From: Metellina segmentata
Taxonomy: Eukaryota; Arthropoda; Arachnida; Araneae; Tetragnathidae
DNA length: 64,000 bases
NCBI GenBank assembly: GCA_947359465.1
Contig: OX375873.1
Coordinates: 133,316,899-133,380,898 of the forward strand
Direction: 5' to 3'
The position numbers and the translations under genes are program-made. This document shows, piece after piece, positions 35,111 through 47,440 of the stretch (position 1 is the stretch's first letter; every line of letters starts with the position of its first letter). The notes under the pieces are model-generated. The model did not search any database. It worked only from the letters and a program-made list of their open reading frames with translations, and was not told the DNA's origin.

Positions 35111-35326
35111 CCTGCAAGTGGTTTCGACGAGATATCCCGTTCATCTGACTCATTTTGGTAATGATTGATCACTTCATCAATACATTCTCAATTTTTTTAT
35201 GAAATCAAGATCCGGTGAGGTTTATTTTCCTAATGACGTGATATCTCATCTGTCAAGTTCCTATCAGTTTTGCTTATAACAAGATATTTCGTATGTCTGG
35301 TCATAGTCGTAACAACCACCAGGAGG
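35111..35326 (-). mobile_element. TTAA-flanked MITE (family E), copy 3
   Basis: The left end CCTGCAAGTGGTTTCGACGA directly follows TTAA and the right end is AACAACCACCAGGAGG. The two ends are inverted relatives (GTGGTT...ACGA). The interior has the family CTCATCTGTCAAG and GTAATGATTGATCA-type blocks. Confidence 0.65.
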
Positions 35327-35942
35327 AATATTGCAGACATCTACATTACAAATTGCATGTCTTGAATGGTGACTCAAAGGTCAGGTTTGACCAAGTGTAA
35401 AATGGTCTTATTATATATTTAATCCTAAAATTCTAATTTATTTCGTCACATACTTGAAATAACATGCTTGTCAGAAAGCTGTCGAAAAAATCAGTAATCA
35501 AAACACTCATTTAGCGATATGGCAATACAATCGTAATAGGTACCTGGTTATGAGAGCATTGGGCATCCCTCCTCCTCAGAAAATTTGATATTTTTCAAAG
35601 TTGCAACCGTCTTTGCTTCTGTAGTGTTATGTTTCTGCAAGTTCTCTCTCTCTCTCTCTCTCTCTCTCTCAGAAGGAATTAGTAGTAAAATTCATCTGAT
35701 AGGTTCCCATGGATATATCCATTCTGCAACCAGCAATCATTCCTGCATGACTAACCAACAAAGAACTTTTCGAACATTAAAATACTTCGTAGCATACGTC
35801 CAACCAATTGATGTGGTAGTTTATTCATTGCGTTTTGAGAAGTAAAAGCAATATTGTGTTACTTGTAAATCTCAGAGTTTAGGATAGACAATTCGGTATC
35901 AATCCCTTGTTAAAATTTATAGATTTTATTGACGATACTAGT
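35327..35942. other. Unassigned DNA with a (TC)n tract
   Basis: No gene supportable. A frame at 35585-35845 runs through the (TC)n tract. Confidence 0.5.
35643..35670. repeat. (TC)n microsatellite
   Basis: Fourteen uninterrupted TC units, read directly. Confidence 0.95.
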
Positions 35943-36035
35943 CATAAGAATACTGTCAATACAAGATATCTCGTCATTAGCAAAATTGGTCAGATTTTAA
36001 CTTGCGCTACATTTCGTCGTAACGACTTTTTTTAA
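35943..36035 (+). mobile_element. Family-E MITE fragment, copy 4
   Basis: Contains GATATCTCGTCATTAGCAAA, TTGGTCAGATTTTAA and TTTCGTCGTAACGAC. One end only, opposite in orientation to copy 3. Confidence 0.6.
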
Positions 36036-37439
36036 GACCCTTACCGGACCAACTCACAAAAAAGATTTGGAGCGTTTTGTATGGTCCGGGGGAAGGGGGT
36101 TGACTCCCACTCAGAACGAGGTAGGCCCATCGGGAACCTCACACCAACCAGCGAGAATTTATTACAAAAGTCAAAAAGAGTTTGCAAGAGGTCAAGAGGA
36201 CCCAATGAAGCAACAAGCTTTTATATCAAGTATTACATCGTAACGACTTGTTGGGTTAATATGCGAAGGCGCACACATTCATCGTATAAAAACAGGATAA
36301 AAGGAAGAATTCTATTGAACTTGGCTACTGAGTGCCTAAACATAACATTTTTTACAATTCCGAAAAACGGGGCACTAGTAAGATTGATTATCAGTGCTGT
36401 GTTCACTTAAGCTGTCTAGAGTTTTCTTTACCTCCATTCTCTAAAGTCCTGCAAATAGACATGAATGCCTGTGTTGTATTGATCAAGTTGGAATTGAATT
36501 AGCTATAGCAAAACATGCTCGTGATTATTTTCAGAAATATATATTCTGAGAGAAAATATGGTATACTTTATTTTTATTGTTAACAATAATAAATATTAAC
36601 ATGCTTAAGTTGTTATCTGTAGTGATCACCAGAACTTTTTCAGGTGTAAAATGTGAGTCTTGGTAAAATGCTTAAATGATTGCTGATGTAAGCTGTAAGC
36701 AAAACCATGAACTCCGTGGCTACCTTGTAGCAATGTTACACTTCCCGTTAAATATACGAGTTCATATTACCATTAAATATTAGAAGAAGCAAGTAGGGCA
36801 TTTACTCCCGCGTGCTCTTAAGATTTACTTTATTTTCGTTTCTGTAATATTATGGGTAGATAATTGGCAAGCTTAAATATCCTAAACTTTTGAGGTTAAT
36901 ATACTGAACTCATTACGTTGGGAAGTAGATAATGTGTGTGCAGCTTTACAACAGTATAATTCATATACTTTATCAATTAGTATTACTATCGAGTATTTAA
37001 TTAGGAGTTTATGAAAGCCCCTTGTTATTCCACCTAAAGTGAACAGGGGTTTCAAGCCGTGTTAAAATTAATATATTTGAATTATAATATTTTATAATTC
37101 GTTGAAAGGCGAGATAAGTTTATTGAGGAGAAACCGGAAGTGTTCGAGCAATTGAGTTCAAAGGACGGTGTTCAAGGATGAGTCAATAATTGCTTTTAAA
37201 AATACTTTGATACCAAATTTATTATTTTTTATCTGTCTCATTTTTGCCTGTTATGTTATACCAAATACTTTCTAAAGCTATCCGCTGTCATCGTATATTT
37301 TAATTAGTCACTTTTTTAGTGATCATTTATAGTTTTTAAAATTCCTAAAGCAAAGAATGCGAGGCGAAACGCGTCTGTTGTCAGTCGCCTATAAATTATA
37401 CAAAGCGTAAAACTTACTTTAGATAAAGAATTAGTTTCA
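36036..37439. other. Unassigned DNA
   Basis: A 109-residue + strand frame (36081-36410) has no recognisable family. The rest is AT-rich and unexplained. Confidence 0.45.
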
Positions 37440-38170
37440 CTCACGCTTTAACACCAACTTATAAAGAAAGAAGAAAACGGAAAGACGATTAAAACCTCCA
37501 TCGATAATTCCAAATGCTTACAGATAGGCTTATAAATACTTCACTGGCAATATCTCTTCACGCCATTCCGATTTTTATGGGCACCATAAATAAGACGGCC
37601 AGAGTCTTTCTAAGCCTCCGCATAAGCTCCCCCACCATATCGATTACATCAAAACTCTATCGATAACAAGCTTATGATCTGACCCTTAAAATGGTAATCG
37701 AGTATATCCCCTGGTTTCAGCCCCCTTTTTTTCGTACTCTCCCCCTGTACCATTTACCAGAGAGATCAATTTTCAGTTGGTGGTGGTGAAAAGATCGAAT
37801 TTCTTTCCCTTCCCCTCATTTCCTTTTTTTCTTGCAAACGATTTTTTTAATAGAGGGTGGTCCTGCCAACCACCCCCGTCTCATCCAGTTCTCGGGGCTC
37901 TTCGAATGGAATTAGGGAAACTGCATGGTTATTAATCCGTACTTGTGGTAATGTGGCTCTGGAACCCCTTGCCGGGTTCTGGCAAGGGGTCTTATTTTTA
38001 TGTCCCGTTTTTTTCTGCCCTATCCCGGGAGGAAATAAAGGAAATTTAATATCCCGATGTGCTCTTCATGGGCCATCTTTTCTGCCAATTTATGGTTCAA
38101 TAATATTCAGAGAAAGCGAAGAAGTATACGCCACTGGTGTTAGGGAGGGAGATTATTTTCCGTAAGCGGT
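37440..38170. promoter_or_regulatory. GC-richer island with ATCGAT motifs and a hairpin
   Basis: Unique in the window. ATCGAT occurs at 37500-37505, 37639-37644 and 37659-37664. CCATAAATAAG-type words (37582) and several GATA-containing words lie nearby. A perfect 10-bp stem with a 7-nt loop spans 37964-37990 (ACCCCTTGCC/GGCAAGGGGT). The 102-residue frame at 37857 has no recognisable family. The regulatory call is inference from motif density. Confidence 0.35.
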
Positions 38171-38990
38171 TTCATATTTGGAATAGTTATGAAGAGCTTC
38201 AATCTAAATCTCGTTTACATTGCGAAGTTGTAATTAGATTTAAGGAATTATTTGGATTCGATTTTGTACTTTTCTATTTCAGTTTTTTTTAATTATTTTC
38301 ATTGCGCAAATAATTCACTTCATCTAAGGTAAAATAATAACAAGTTGTACTCTTACATGTCAGACTTTGAAAGTGGAACTTTATAGCTAAGAGAACACAT
38401 GTTTCTGTGTTAGGAAATATAAATGTGGTTCTTCTCTTCTTTTCATCTTGAATATCATGGAAATAAAAATTAGGACGCAGGATTTTTTGTGCTTTTGTTC
38501 AGATATTTAAGGATTGATGACAGATTTGGAAATATTTCACGATCATAATGATTGGAGTCTAATTATCAACTTCTCCAAGGCTAGTTTAAAAGTTGTCCTT
38601 TTGTTCAAAGGTAATTAAAAGCGTTGCAGTTGAGCTAACATGCTGTAAGAACGAAGACTTGAAAATATGAGGAAAATTCTCACTGCAATAAAATATATTA
38701 ATTTAGGTAGTTAATATTTTTGCTCCACCAGTTCATATCAAACCTAGGATGAGTTAAAATTTTGTGATGACTATGGTCAAATTTGGCTATGGTTTCTTGC
38801 ACTTAAAGAACACATTTTTCAGAAATAGGATATTTCTAAGTATCGACTTATGCGCCTGAGTCATTTTCTTTCACGTTAGATGAAGGAAGCATTATTTATT
38901 TTTTTTGCAACGATACGTTTTTCCTTTAAGTATTTCTGACTTGGCCCCACTCGGCTTGTTCTAGAGTTTGCACAGTTATAGAATTAACCC
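38171..38990. other. Unassigned AT-rich DNA
   Basis: Nothing recognised. Confidence 0.5.
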
Positions 38991-39925
38991 CATTGCAAAG
39001 TCCAAAAACCCACTCTCACCCTTCTCTAAACCACACTAAGAATCATACTAGAAGTGTACCAACTACAACTAGTCAAACAACAGAGGTCATCTTCAATCAG
39101 TCAAGACTAACGAATAATCAGAATACAAGATAAATGTGCCGAATCACTAGAATCTACACCATTATATACACTCCTGACAAAGTTTTCAACAGTAACCCGA
39201 CCCATTACATCCTATCAAAAAACGTTGTCATCCAGACCCCAAACGAAATGATATCAGTAATGTAAATTTAACCCACATTTAACTATCGTTCAAAATACAG
39301 GACAATGCGCTATTCCAGATCCAAGTACACTAAAATACCAAGCACCTCACTTACCAGTCTCCACTATTACCCAACGGTAACCCGACCCCAGGACGCTTTA
39401 CCAGAAACGCGTCAACCCACTTCCAGCAGATGGACTTAAACTTCACATATTTTACTAATAGTATAAAAAACGGGAAAATATGCCGTTCTGGATCATGCAC
39501 TCCCATAGAATCCACTGCATTCTAATCCCGCTATCATCCTTCGGTAAACCACACCAAGAATCTTACTTCAAATGTAACTAGTCAAGTCAAAATGACCAAC
39601 TTCACTCAGTCAAAACTAACGAATGATCAGAATACATGATAAATTAACCGAATTCACGGGAAACTACCCCATCCCCTGTAAAAAAAAAAACACTCCTCAA
39701 ATGTTTCTATGGTAACCCTCACAAAAAACGTGTCAGCCCCAAAACACAATGGCGCAAACTTAACCCACATTTTACCATCGCCCCAAACACAGAACAATGC
39801 GCCTTTCTAGATCATGCAAACTCCAAAAACCAAACACCCACACTTGCTAAGTCTCCAATGTCACCCTGCCAGAAACCCGACACCAGGACACCCTGCCAGA
39901 AACGCGTCAAGCCGGTCCCCCGCGC
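38991..39925 (+). repeat. Diverged tandem duplication, period about 490-516 bp
   Basis: Ordered pairs recur: ACCACAC(T/C)AAGAATC at about 39031 and 39547, GACTAACGAATAATCAGAAT/AACTAACGAATGATCAGAAT at about 39106 and 39617, TTAACCCACATTT at about 39270 and 39760, and AACGCGTCAA at about 39409 and 39901. Shorter internal echoes (TCTAGATCATGCAAACTCC-type) suggest an older, smaller unit. The + strand is conspicuously poor in G across the whole block. Confidence 0.8.
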
Positions 39926-39934
39926 CAACTTATT

Positions 39935-40340
39935 AAACCGGTCAAAGAGGGGACAGATTGCGGCGACCGCATCGCTGACTCGGACTGTAACCGCACCGTA
40001 AACCCTGTCTTCGAGCGGAAGAATATCGAGATCCTGATAATATGACAACCGTATACGTCCAGGGCATGCGGGGGGAGAAATTAGCATCCCGTCCATCCGG
40101 CGAGGGCGCATCGATCACGTGACGTCACCATAAATCATCCGCAGGAAACCCGTAAATCACGTGGCCCCGCTGCCCCCTCGGACCGAACCCCCAGCGAACA
40201 ATGGCGGCGATAAGGAGGCCTTTAATGAAGTGAGTCGGGGGAGGATTACTGCGGCACCTCCTAGTGAAGGGAGAGTAATTCCCTGTGCATTATACCGAGG
40301 GGACAGAGGGGAGTAGTTGAGATGACCATATGAATTCCTC
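39935..40340. promoter_or_regulatory. GC-rich promoter-like island
   Basis: CpG-containing, unique in the window. CACGTG at 40116-40121 overlaps TGACGTCA at 40120-40127. A second CACGTG is at 40158-40163. ACAATGGCGGC, a YY1-type word, spans 40198-40208. These are E-box, CRE and YY1 consensus words common in metazoan promoters. No transcript start or downstream exon can be shown, so the function is inferred. Confidence 0.45.
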
Positions 40341-41853
40341 TCAACCCCCCATCCATTGATTCGGTGTACCGAATAGGACTAAGTGATGGTGATGGACGAT
40401 GGTCTCACGCATTTTTTGCTTGTTTGTAAGAAAAATGTGTTCCCTGGTAAGGCAGCTATGGAGAAAAGCATATTTTCTTGTCGTGGCTTTTTCAAAAGAC
40501 CGTAAAAGACTGAGATGAAATGAAATTGTACGAGACGAAATGACTTTTGTTGCCCGTTTCACGTCGCATTTCCGATTTACATTCGACGATTCATTACTTT
40601 GAAAGGTGCAGTTTTCATTTTCTAGATTTAACCGGATTACCTGTAGATTACACACATAACTGATTTCTCAAATGCAGAACTATATTCAGTGTTCTGCAAC
40701 ACAACTCGAAGCAATTGCAATTGTTCTGCAGGCATTTTATCCGAACTTTGAAAACTGCAGTAAAATCAAAAACAGACGTAAAACAATTATCGTCTCAATA
40801 TGTATTACAAATTTATAATAAAGCACACATCAAAATAAATGAACTTACTTTATTTAAAACCAAGTCATACTTTCAGAATTTGCAATTCTGTTTAGAACTT
40901 CTGAAGTTTTTTTTGGGATAATTTTTGATATTTTGCCATTGACATAGAAGATGTATTAGTTATAAAGTGTTTATGGTAATTTTTGAGTGGGTGTGTAGGA
41001 AGGTTGTTCCGTAGCTAGAGGAGAAAAAAGGTGTAGCAAGGAGCGCGCTTTGTGTGCAATGCCGAACATCGTAACTTATGATTGAAAAAAATCGGCCAAA
41101 ATTTTGATAAAATTAAGAAAAAATTGTTCTGCAAATACTTTTTTCTGCTGCGTACGTCGTAGTTTTAAGCACTTTCTGCTCCCTGAACTGATTTGTTGAA
41201 ACTGTTTGTAAAATTGTGTACGTGCTGCTTATTGATTTATGTAGGCTGATACCTTACGAAATCTACGTGGGGAAGTAATTTATGAGTTGTTTACTAGGAA
41301 CGACACAGTCACCATACAATTAAAATATTTTTTAAACAGGTTGGTAGGTTACGTTTTATAATACAAGCGCTATATTCGGCAATGCTGAGCCACATGACAG
41401 ACAATATCAAGTAATGGACATAAACACCTAGTTTTACTAACTCAGAAAAGAGAACTACGCCGAGGAAGAAATCAAACCTAAGCCGCCTAACATTCACAGG
41501 TTACTAAAGCACTAAACATACTCACTGAAACAAGGCCGCCCACTGACAACGTGGGATAGTTCATAAAAAAAGAAGGGAACTTTGAGCACTTTTTAAACCC
41601 TCTCTGGTTAGGAAGATCTTTCACACACGTATATACGGTGATATTCACGACCGGTGGTCAGTAGAAGAGGCGCTGGTGTTTACACTTGAAATAGACGTTA
41701 TAGTGATATCGTGAAGGTTTACAGAAGTTTTGTCAAATTGTATACACTGTAGTTCATTTAAGAAGATTATTTTGTGTCCAAAATTAGACGAGCTGCGCCA
41801 AGATGTAGAAATCAGATACAAGAAAGTGAACGAAAAATTGGTAGTAAAATTCA
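40341..41853. other. Unassigned AT-rich DNA
   Basis: No gene recognised. A GACGAGCTGCGCCAAGATGT word at 41787 is a possible family-G scrap. Confidence 0.45.
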
Positions 41854-42653
41854 GGTACAGCTACAGTCTACTTTTATAGCCGTGGCAACGGCCGTGAAGA
41901 TTTTTTGACTCACTTCTAGTAGCGAGTTATGGTAGGTTAAGGCAACCCATCTGTATTTATGGTTATTGTGGATTTCATGGCAACGTCGGCGAACGGAATT
42001 TTTAAATTTTCATTTTGACTATAATTTTTTTTTTTTTAATCCGTTAAAGTCGTTTGATATCATTAGTTCGCTTGAATTTTTTCTTTGATTCCATTGGTAT
42101 TTTTAAGTTTAAAATATTCTTTGTTTCCATTGGTTATTTTAAGTTTAAAATAATTTTTGATTGCCATAAGCCAATTAAAATTTTTTTTCTTTGATTTCAT
42201 TGGTTCATTCAATGGTTTTTCTCCAGTTATGGAATTTTATTTTATTATAATTTTTTTCTCGGAACAGTTCTGACGTATCAGGTTGTATTTTTTCCTCTTA
42301 AAAATCTTTTTTTTTTCAACATATCCACTGTATTTTATGTAATTGATAAGTTTCAGGGTATATATTCTTACCCATCATTCGCAGCTTAGTTCTTTTGCTG
42401 GATGGAAGGCAAACGTTTGGAAATTAAGGAGTGTCTTATTGTTTGTTATGTTTTCGCTTATGTTTTGAAAAGCCAAATATTTTCAAAACGTTCATAACTG
42501 TGTTTCCCTGCTTTCATTTTCCGTTGTAAAAAGAAAATATTTTTGAAACAAAAAGTTTTTTGAAATAATTCTTTCCTTAACGACCATTGAAGTGCTCCAA
42601 AAAAAATCGCCAAGTTCGTTGCCACCGCTATAAACGTAAACTGTTGCCGTTCC
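41854..42653. mobile_element. hAT-like non-autonomous element (family F)
   Basis: About 800 bp with inverted ends of about 75 bp: GGTACAGCTACAGTCTAC at the left and, inverted at the right, GGAACGGCAACAGTTTAC. Both continue with TTTATAGC and GTGGCAACG. The flanking 8-mers AAAATTCA (41846-41853) and AAAACTCA (42654-42661) differ at one base, fitting an 8-bp hAT duplication. One-ended relatives lie at 12478 and 46870-47030. No transposase inside. Confidence 0.7.
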
Positions 42654-42689
42654 AAAACTCATTATGAAAATCTATATAAAAATGGGGTG

Positions 42690-42960
42690 TCTAAATAAAA
42701 ATGGTGTTTGAACATTGAATATTTTGGCGATGTTTCAAGTAATTTATTCGTTTTAGGTCACTTTCATGCAATATCTATGGTGTGTTGGTGTGGTGTCTTT
42801 GTATGCGTGTTCGCAATACGTTCAAACGGCTGAATATATGTTCATGGAACTTGGTATGCTTTGAGTATTCTCTTTAGCTTAGTGTCTGAACTTAACATCG
42901 TTAGTCTGTCTTCTCGTGTCATGTTAATATTTGCAATTTTATGTTTGTGCAAGCATCAAA
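42690..42960 (+). repeat. Family-H repeat, copy 3 (diverged)
   Basis: Aligns with 25250-25555 in order: ACATTGAATATTTTGGCGA, TTTCAAGTAATTTATTCG, then AATCGTTAGTCTGTCTTCTCG-like and TTTATGTTTGTGC blocks. Confidence 0.55.
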
Positions 42961-43204
42961 ACAAATTTTAACTTATATATAATATATATATTCATAAAAT
43001 TATTAATTTATAAAACATTTTAACTTATTGGAAAAAAACTATAACTATTTATTCGTATTTACATATTACTACTACTTATTATTACATAAGAACCCCGACA
43101 TTTTACTTATATTTATTATATTTGCCTACATTTTTAGGTTATTCTCACGCTTAAACAGAATACATATAATTAAATCAACTTTAATTTAATATTGTGTTTC
43201 GTTT
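42961..43204. other. Unassigned AT-rich DNA
   Basis: Nothing recognised apart from short TA-rich runs. Confidence 0.5.
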
Positions 43205-43214
43205 AGGATAAGTT

Positions 43215-43490
43215 TAGAAATCTATGAAGAAAACTTTTCCGGCTCAATTCGGACCTAAGGTTGACTGATAACAATGAGCCGGACCACATATCTTCAGCGC
43301 ACACACTCACTGGTCGACCACGTCCACTCCCTATCGTATTCATCCTGGGCAGATAAGGGTTTTTCGGACGGCGCGTCACTAGGCCCACTTCTAATGTTTC
43401 TCATTAGAGGCTTTCGCTAGCTTCGGCTAATCCGCTGTGGGTTTTCAATAACTCGGTACGGAGGGGTCTGCTTCCATTCGAAGAAGAAGA
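43215..43490 (+). mobile_element. SINE-like retroposon with (GAA)n tail (family L)
   Basis: A perfect 10-bp target-site duplication AGGATAAGTT lies at 43205-43214 and 43491-43500, and the insert ends in AAGAAGAAGA. The 3' part has a CTAATG-TTTCT-CATTAG hairpin followed by GCTAGCTTCGGCTAAT. No tRNA boxes and no open frame of note. Only one copy in the window; it could be a SINE or a 5'-truncated LINE tail. Confidence 0.8.
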
Positions 43491-43500
43491 AGGATAAGTT

Positions 43501-44109
43501 GAGATGTAAATTGAGTATAGAGATTATAATTAAATTGTTTAACATGTGTAAAAAGTAATTATTTTTTACCGTATTTAAATTCTAATATTTCACTTATTGT
43601 CCACAAGGAGTTTGCTTGCGCTCAATAAAATATACATACATATTAATTACTTTGCGTCTCTTAGGCTTTGTCTGTGAAACAAATCTTTCCAAGTATTTGA
43701 GACAGATGATATAGATTATAAAGCATTTAATTTTACACTAGAACAAGGTAGAAATCAGGTGTGTAAAATATTGCTTAAGACGTGTGTTCACTGATTGACT
43801 ATACATGTGTACATTCATTTCAAACAACTTCTTCAAATGTTCTTGATTTACCACACTTGATTATAAAATGTAGTTTTATGAAAAGAAACCAGATACACAA
43901 ACTTTTATGAACCTAGACTATTAGCAAATCTAATTCCTTCAAAGAATTAAAAAATTTTGACCTAGGTTTCCCTTAACAAGATAATTAACTCATTAGCATT
44001 CTTTTTAATATTTAAAATAAAGTTATTTTTATTATTGTAAACTGCACTGAAAAGGTAAATAACACCAACAATTTCAATCTAAACAGGCCGGTGTTTTTTT
44101 TTAACCAAA
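43501..44109. other. Unassigned AT-rich DNA
   Basis: Nothing recognised. Confidence 0.5.
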
Positions 44110-45175
44110 TAGAATATCCTAATTGAAAAAATTACTTTAAGAAGTAACGCGTGCTCAACAGAACTAAAACATGTTTCCCTTGTAATTTTTACAACTGCAA
44201 GATCATGAATTAAAAAATAATCACAAATTAGTATCTTCAAAACAGTTTTATTCTGCAGAACTTATTCTATTTTGGTTTTGCTGTTTCCTGTGATTTTAAT
44301 TTTAATAAATATTTATTTTATAATTAATTGTTGCCTGTGGTGAAAATGAATTAGGTCTCCCGAAGCATTCGATTTAAAACTGCCTTAGTAAATTTTAAAT
44401 CGAACTTTGGCTAGTTGCCAAAATATTAATGGTTAAAAAAATCCGAACAAGGACTTAAGAAATATAAAAAAATTAGTTGCAGTTGCAAAAAGTTGAGTTA
44501 AAGTTGTCCACTTTTCGAGTTGAAACTATATTTGAGCAGCTTATTATAATGTGAAAATTACATTGTGATTTTTTTAAAGAAAAAACCTGTTAAACCCAAA
44601 TGTGGACTTTCAAAATGGATCGAATAACCTATTTTCTTTAAATTACAGTGTTAAAATTAATTGATATCAATATCTGAGGATACCAAATAGTTAACCATTT
44701 TTGGTAACTTATCAAAATTGTTCATCACGTCTTATGTAATAACCTGAGAAAGACTCAAATTTTTCTATAGACTTTTTAGTATAAAACTAAGTCTCTTCAA
44801 ATTTCATAACAATCGGTTCAAAACATCAAAAGTTTGTTTTGAAAGTCCACTGTCCTTTAAGGCTGATAAAATTCGAAAATGTGGCTTACCTAATGTGAAG
44901 TCGATATATTGAGATGATAACTATAAATACTAGAGTATTCGTCGTAGATTTCTCATTTTTATGAATAGCGTTATTGCAAATTCACAAATCACTAACTTAA
45001 GAAAGAGTATTCGTAATCGCCATCTCAAAATAGACTTTTGTAATTGTAACCTAAGTATTACATTTCGTAATTTTACCATTGAACACGATGCGATGTATGT
45101 GGAAAGTACAACATGGATGGATATACTTGTAGTAATCGAAAGTAATTTGTAGAAATTATAAATATGTCAAAAGAT
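44110..45175 (+). repeat. Family-I interspersed repeat, copy 3
   Basis: Follows 27200-28260 in order, with GGTTTTGCTGTTTCCTGTG, TATTCGTCGTAG, AACTTAAGAAAG, CTTTTGTAATTGTAACC, GCGATGTATGTGGAAAGTAC and TTTGTAGAAATTATAAA blocks. It is more diverged than copies 1 and 2 are from each other. Confidence 0.6.
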
Positions 45176-46869
45176 GTTGAAATATTATTTTCCTGACATT
45201 TTAATTATATCGACATTTTTCTATGAAAGAAATGAAATGATTATTCTGATCACTTTCAATCTGTTGTTAACTCTTTCAACCGGAGTAGGGTTGAGAAATT
45301 CTGATAACCAGGAGTGAAACTGAGAAAATTAGGCAATAACGAATATTATATTGAAAACGTGTTTTATTTAACTCTTTCAGTACATCAGTATACATATAAT
45401 TGTATATATTTTGTACTGAATATATGTATATGAGAAGTTTAATGAATATTTTCTGTAAATAAGTGCTATAAAAAGTTTGCTGTGTATTTTTTTACCTGTC
45501 TACTTAGTCTGTACACACAAATGATTAAATTTAAATACTACGAAATACATCATGAGTTTGTTAACACAGCGCCATTCTGTATCCTGTAACGAATATTGTT
45601 GCAATTTATCAAGAGTAGTTATTTGTTAGGAATCATTTTCATGGTTCAAGTCTACGCATAGAAAATAGTTTCGCAGAAATTTCATCCGTAGAATAATTTG
45701 TAAGAAATAAACAATTCAATCAGAAATACCTAACAAAACCAACATTCAGGAATTCTGAGAAAGTTACAATAATCTACGTTTCAAATCTGGTACACATAAT
45801 TTTATCAAAGAAAAAAAAATTATTTATAGCATTCCTCTCTATGAGGAATAATGTATGTTGTCCTTAAAATTTGGGCAAATGGTTTCAACGAGACACTGAT
45901 ACTCATATTCTACAGCGAAAAACGAGTCGACATCATTATCTGGATGCAGTACAAGCATGTAATTAAAGTAATCCGGAATGTCTAGACGGAACGCAAAATC
46001 ATTGATCTTTTTATCATTAGTTGAAAATGACGCAAGAAAAATGCTCCATACTACACTGTTTCAAAATTATTTTCAATGCACAAAACCCAATTTGTAAAAC
46101 AAATGGTTTTCCATTTCTGCTCAAAACTATTTCAAAATCGTCTCAATTGTATGTTTTTGTTGTTTCCGTATACAAATAGCGATCAAGAAGGAAATCTGCT
46201 TAAGCATCACTGGCTGCATACGAAGTAACTCAGCCTTAAGCTTATTGGGATGATCAGTGGTCTGTAATGATGTCTGGTAAGGAAATATCATACGCAACCA
46301 CGATAATCTTCATCGATATCCTTCCATCCGTGGAGAAATAGTTTTAAGATAAGATAAAACTACTGTTTCCTCACAGTGAGAGACCATTCTACAAAATCGA
46401 TTCAACTCTTCTGAAGTATCTCTATGTACTTGACTATTTCCAAAACTTTTAAGTTTATTTTCGTACTAAAAGTATAAGGAACTATAACGCAGTGGTTCGA
46501 TTTGTTGAATGGTAACGGTTACTGTCAGAGATAAAGTGTAGACAAATATATATTCCGATAATATATTCTTCAAATTAGTGCTAGTGAGAAAACTACACTA
46601 AAACTTTCCTTAAATAAATCATTTTTATTCATCATTCTAGAATTTTAAAGTTTCTTATTTATGTCTTAACCCAAATGAGGGAAGATCTTAATTTCAGAGT
46701 AAATAGCTCAAATTTCCAACTTTTAGTAGGATAATTAAATATATTCATGCAACTATTTAATGTGTTTTATAACTTTCAATAACTTTAACCATAATATTCA
46801 ATATCTTATAGAATAAATTTACTTCGCAGTTTCAAATTTCAGTTTAAGCTTATTACTTTCTTGAAAGTT
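45176..46869. other. Unassigned AT-rich DNA
   Basis: No gene or repeat family recognised. Confidence 0.5.
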
Positions 46870-47030
46870 TTTAAAAAATATATTTTTCAAAACGTTCTCA
46901 AATGTGTTTTGAAACTTCAAGTGAAAGAAAAAGATTTTTAAAATAATTATTTCCTTGGCAACTTCAGAAGTGCGTCAAAAAAATCACCAAGGCCGTTTCC
47001 ACCGCTATAAACATAGACTGCAGCTGCACC
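46870..47030 (-). repeat. Family-F end fragment
   Basis: The reverse complement starts GGTGCAGCTGCAGTCTATG, then TTTATAGCGGTGG and GCGCACTTCTGAAGTTGCC, as in the right end of 41854-42653. Confidence 0.65.
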
Positions 47031-47354
47031 AAATAGAATAAACATCTCCTAAGTGAAGAGAAGTAAAGTTCGAGTTTGCGTTACGTTTCAACCTATTTCT
47101 CTTACTTGCGGAATGAATTATTAGTGTTATAGTTTTTATTTTGTCTGCTCTCTATCATGATGGGAATTTGGAATTGTAGATAAGAGATTGGAGAGCATCT
47201 AATTTATTTTTGCAATTTTTAACACAAACTCACTCCTCTTCGGTTGCAAACTCGCTACTCCAACAACCTCTACCGATTCCCAAACGGGAATGAACCTAGA
47301 GGACTTAGATGTGCTAATGCCTCAGTTTATTTGGAAATAGTGTGCAGAGTATTT
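47031..47354. other. Unassigned DNA
   Basis: Nothing recognised. Confidence 0.5.
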
Positions 47355-47440
47355 TTGTTGGTTTTGGGGGGATTTTACGGCGCAAAGGCCATATTTGAAT
47401 AAGCTGTGAGAAACACAAAACATACGTTACCAGAAGGCTT
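47355..47440 (+). repeat. Family-G head fragment
   Basis: TTGTTGGTTTTGGG, then CGGCGCAAAGGCCATATTTG; truncated. Confidence 0.55.

Noticed and set aside
35585..35845. 86-residue ORF
   Set aside because: Contains the (TC)n tract as SLSLSL; no recognisable family.
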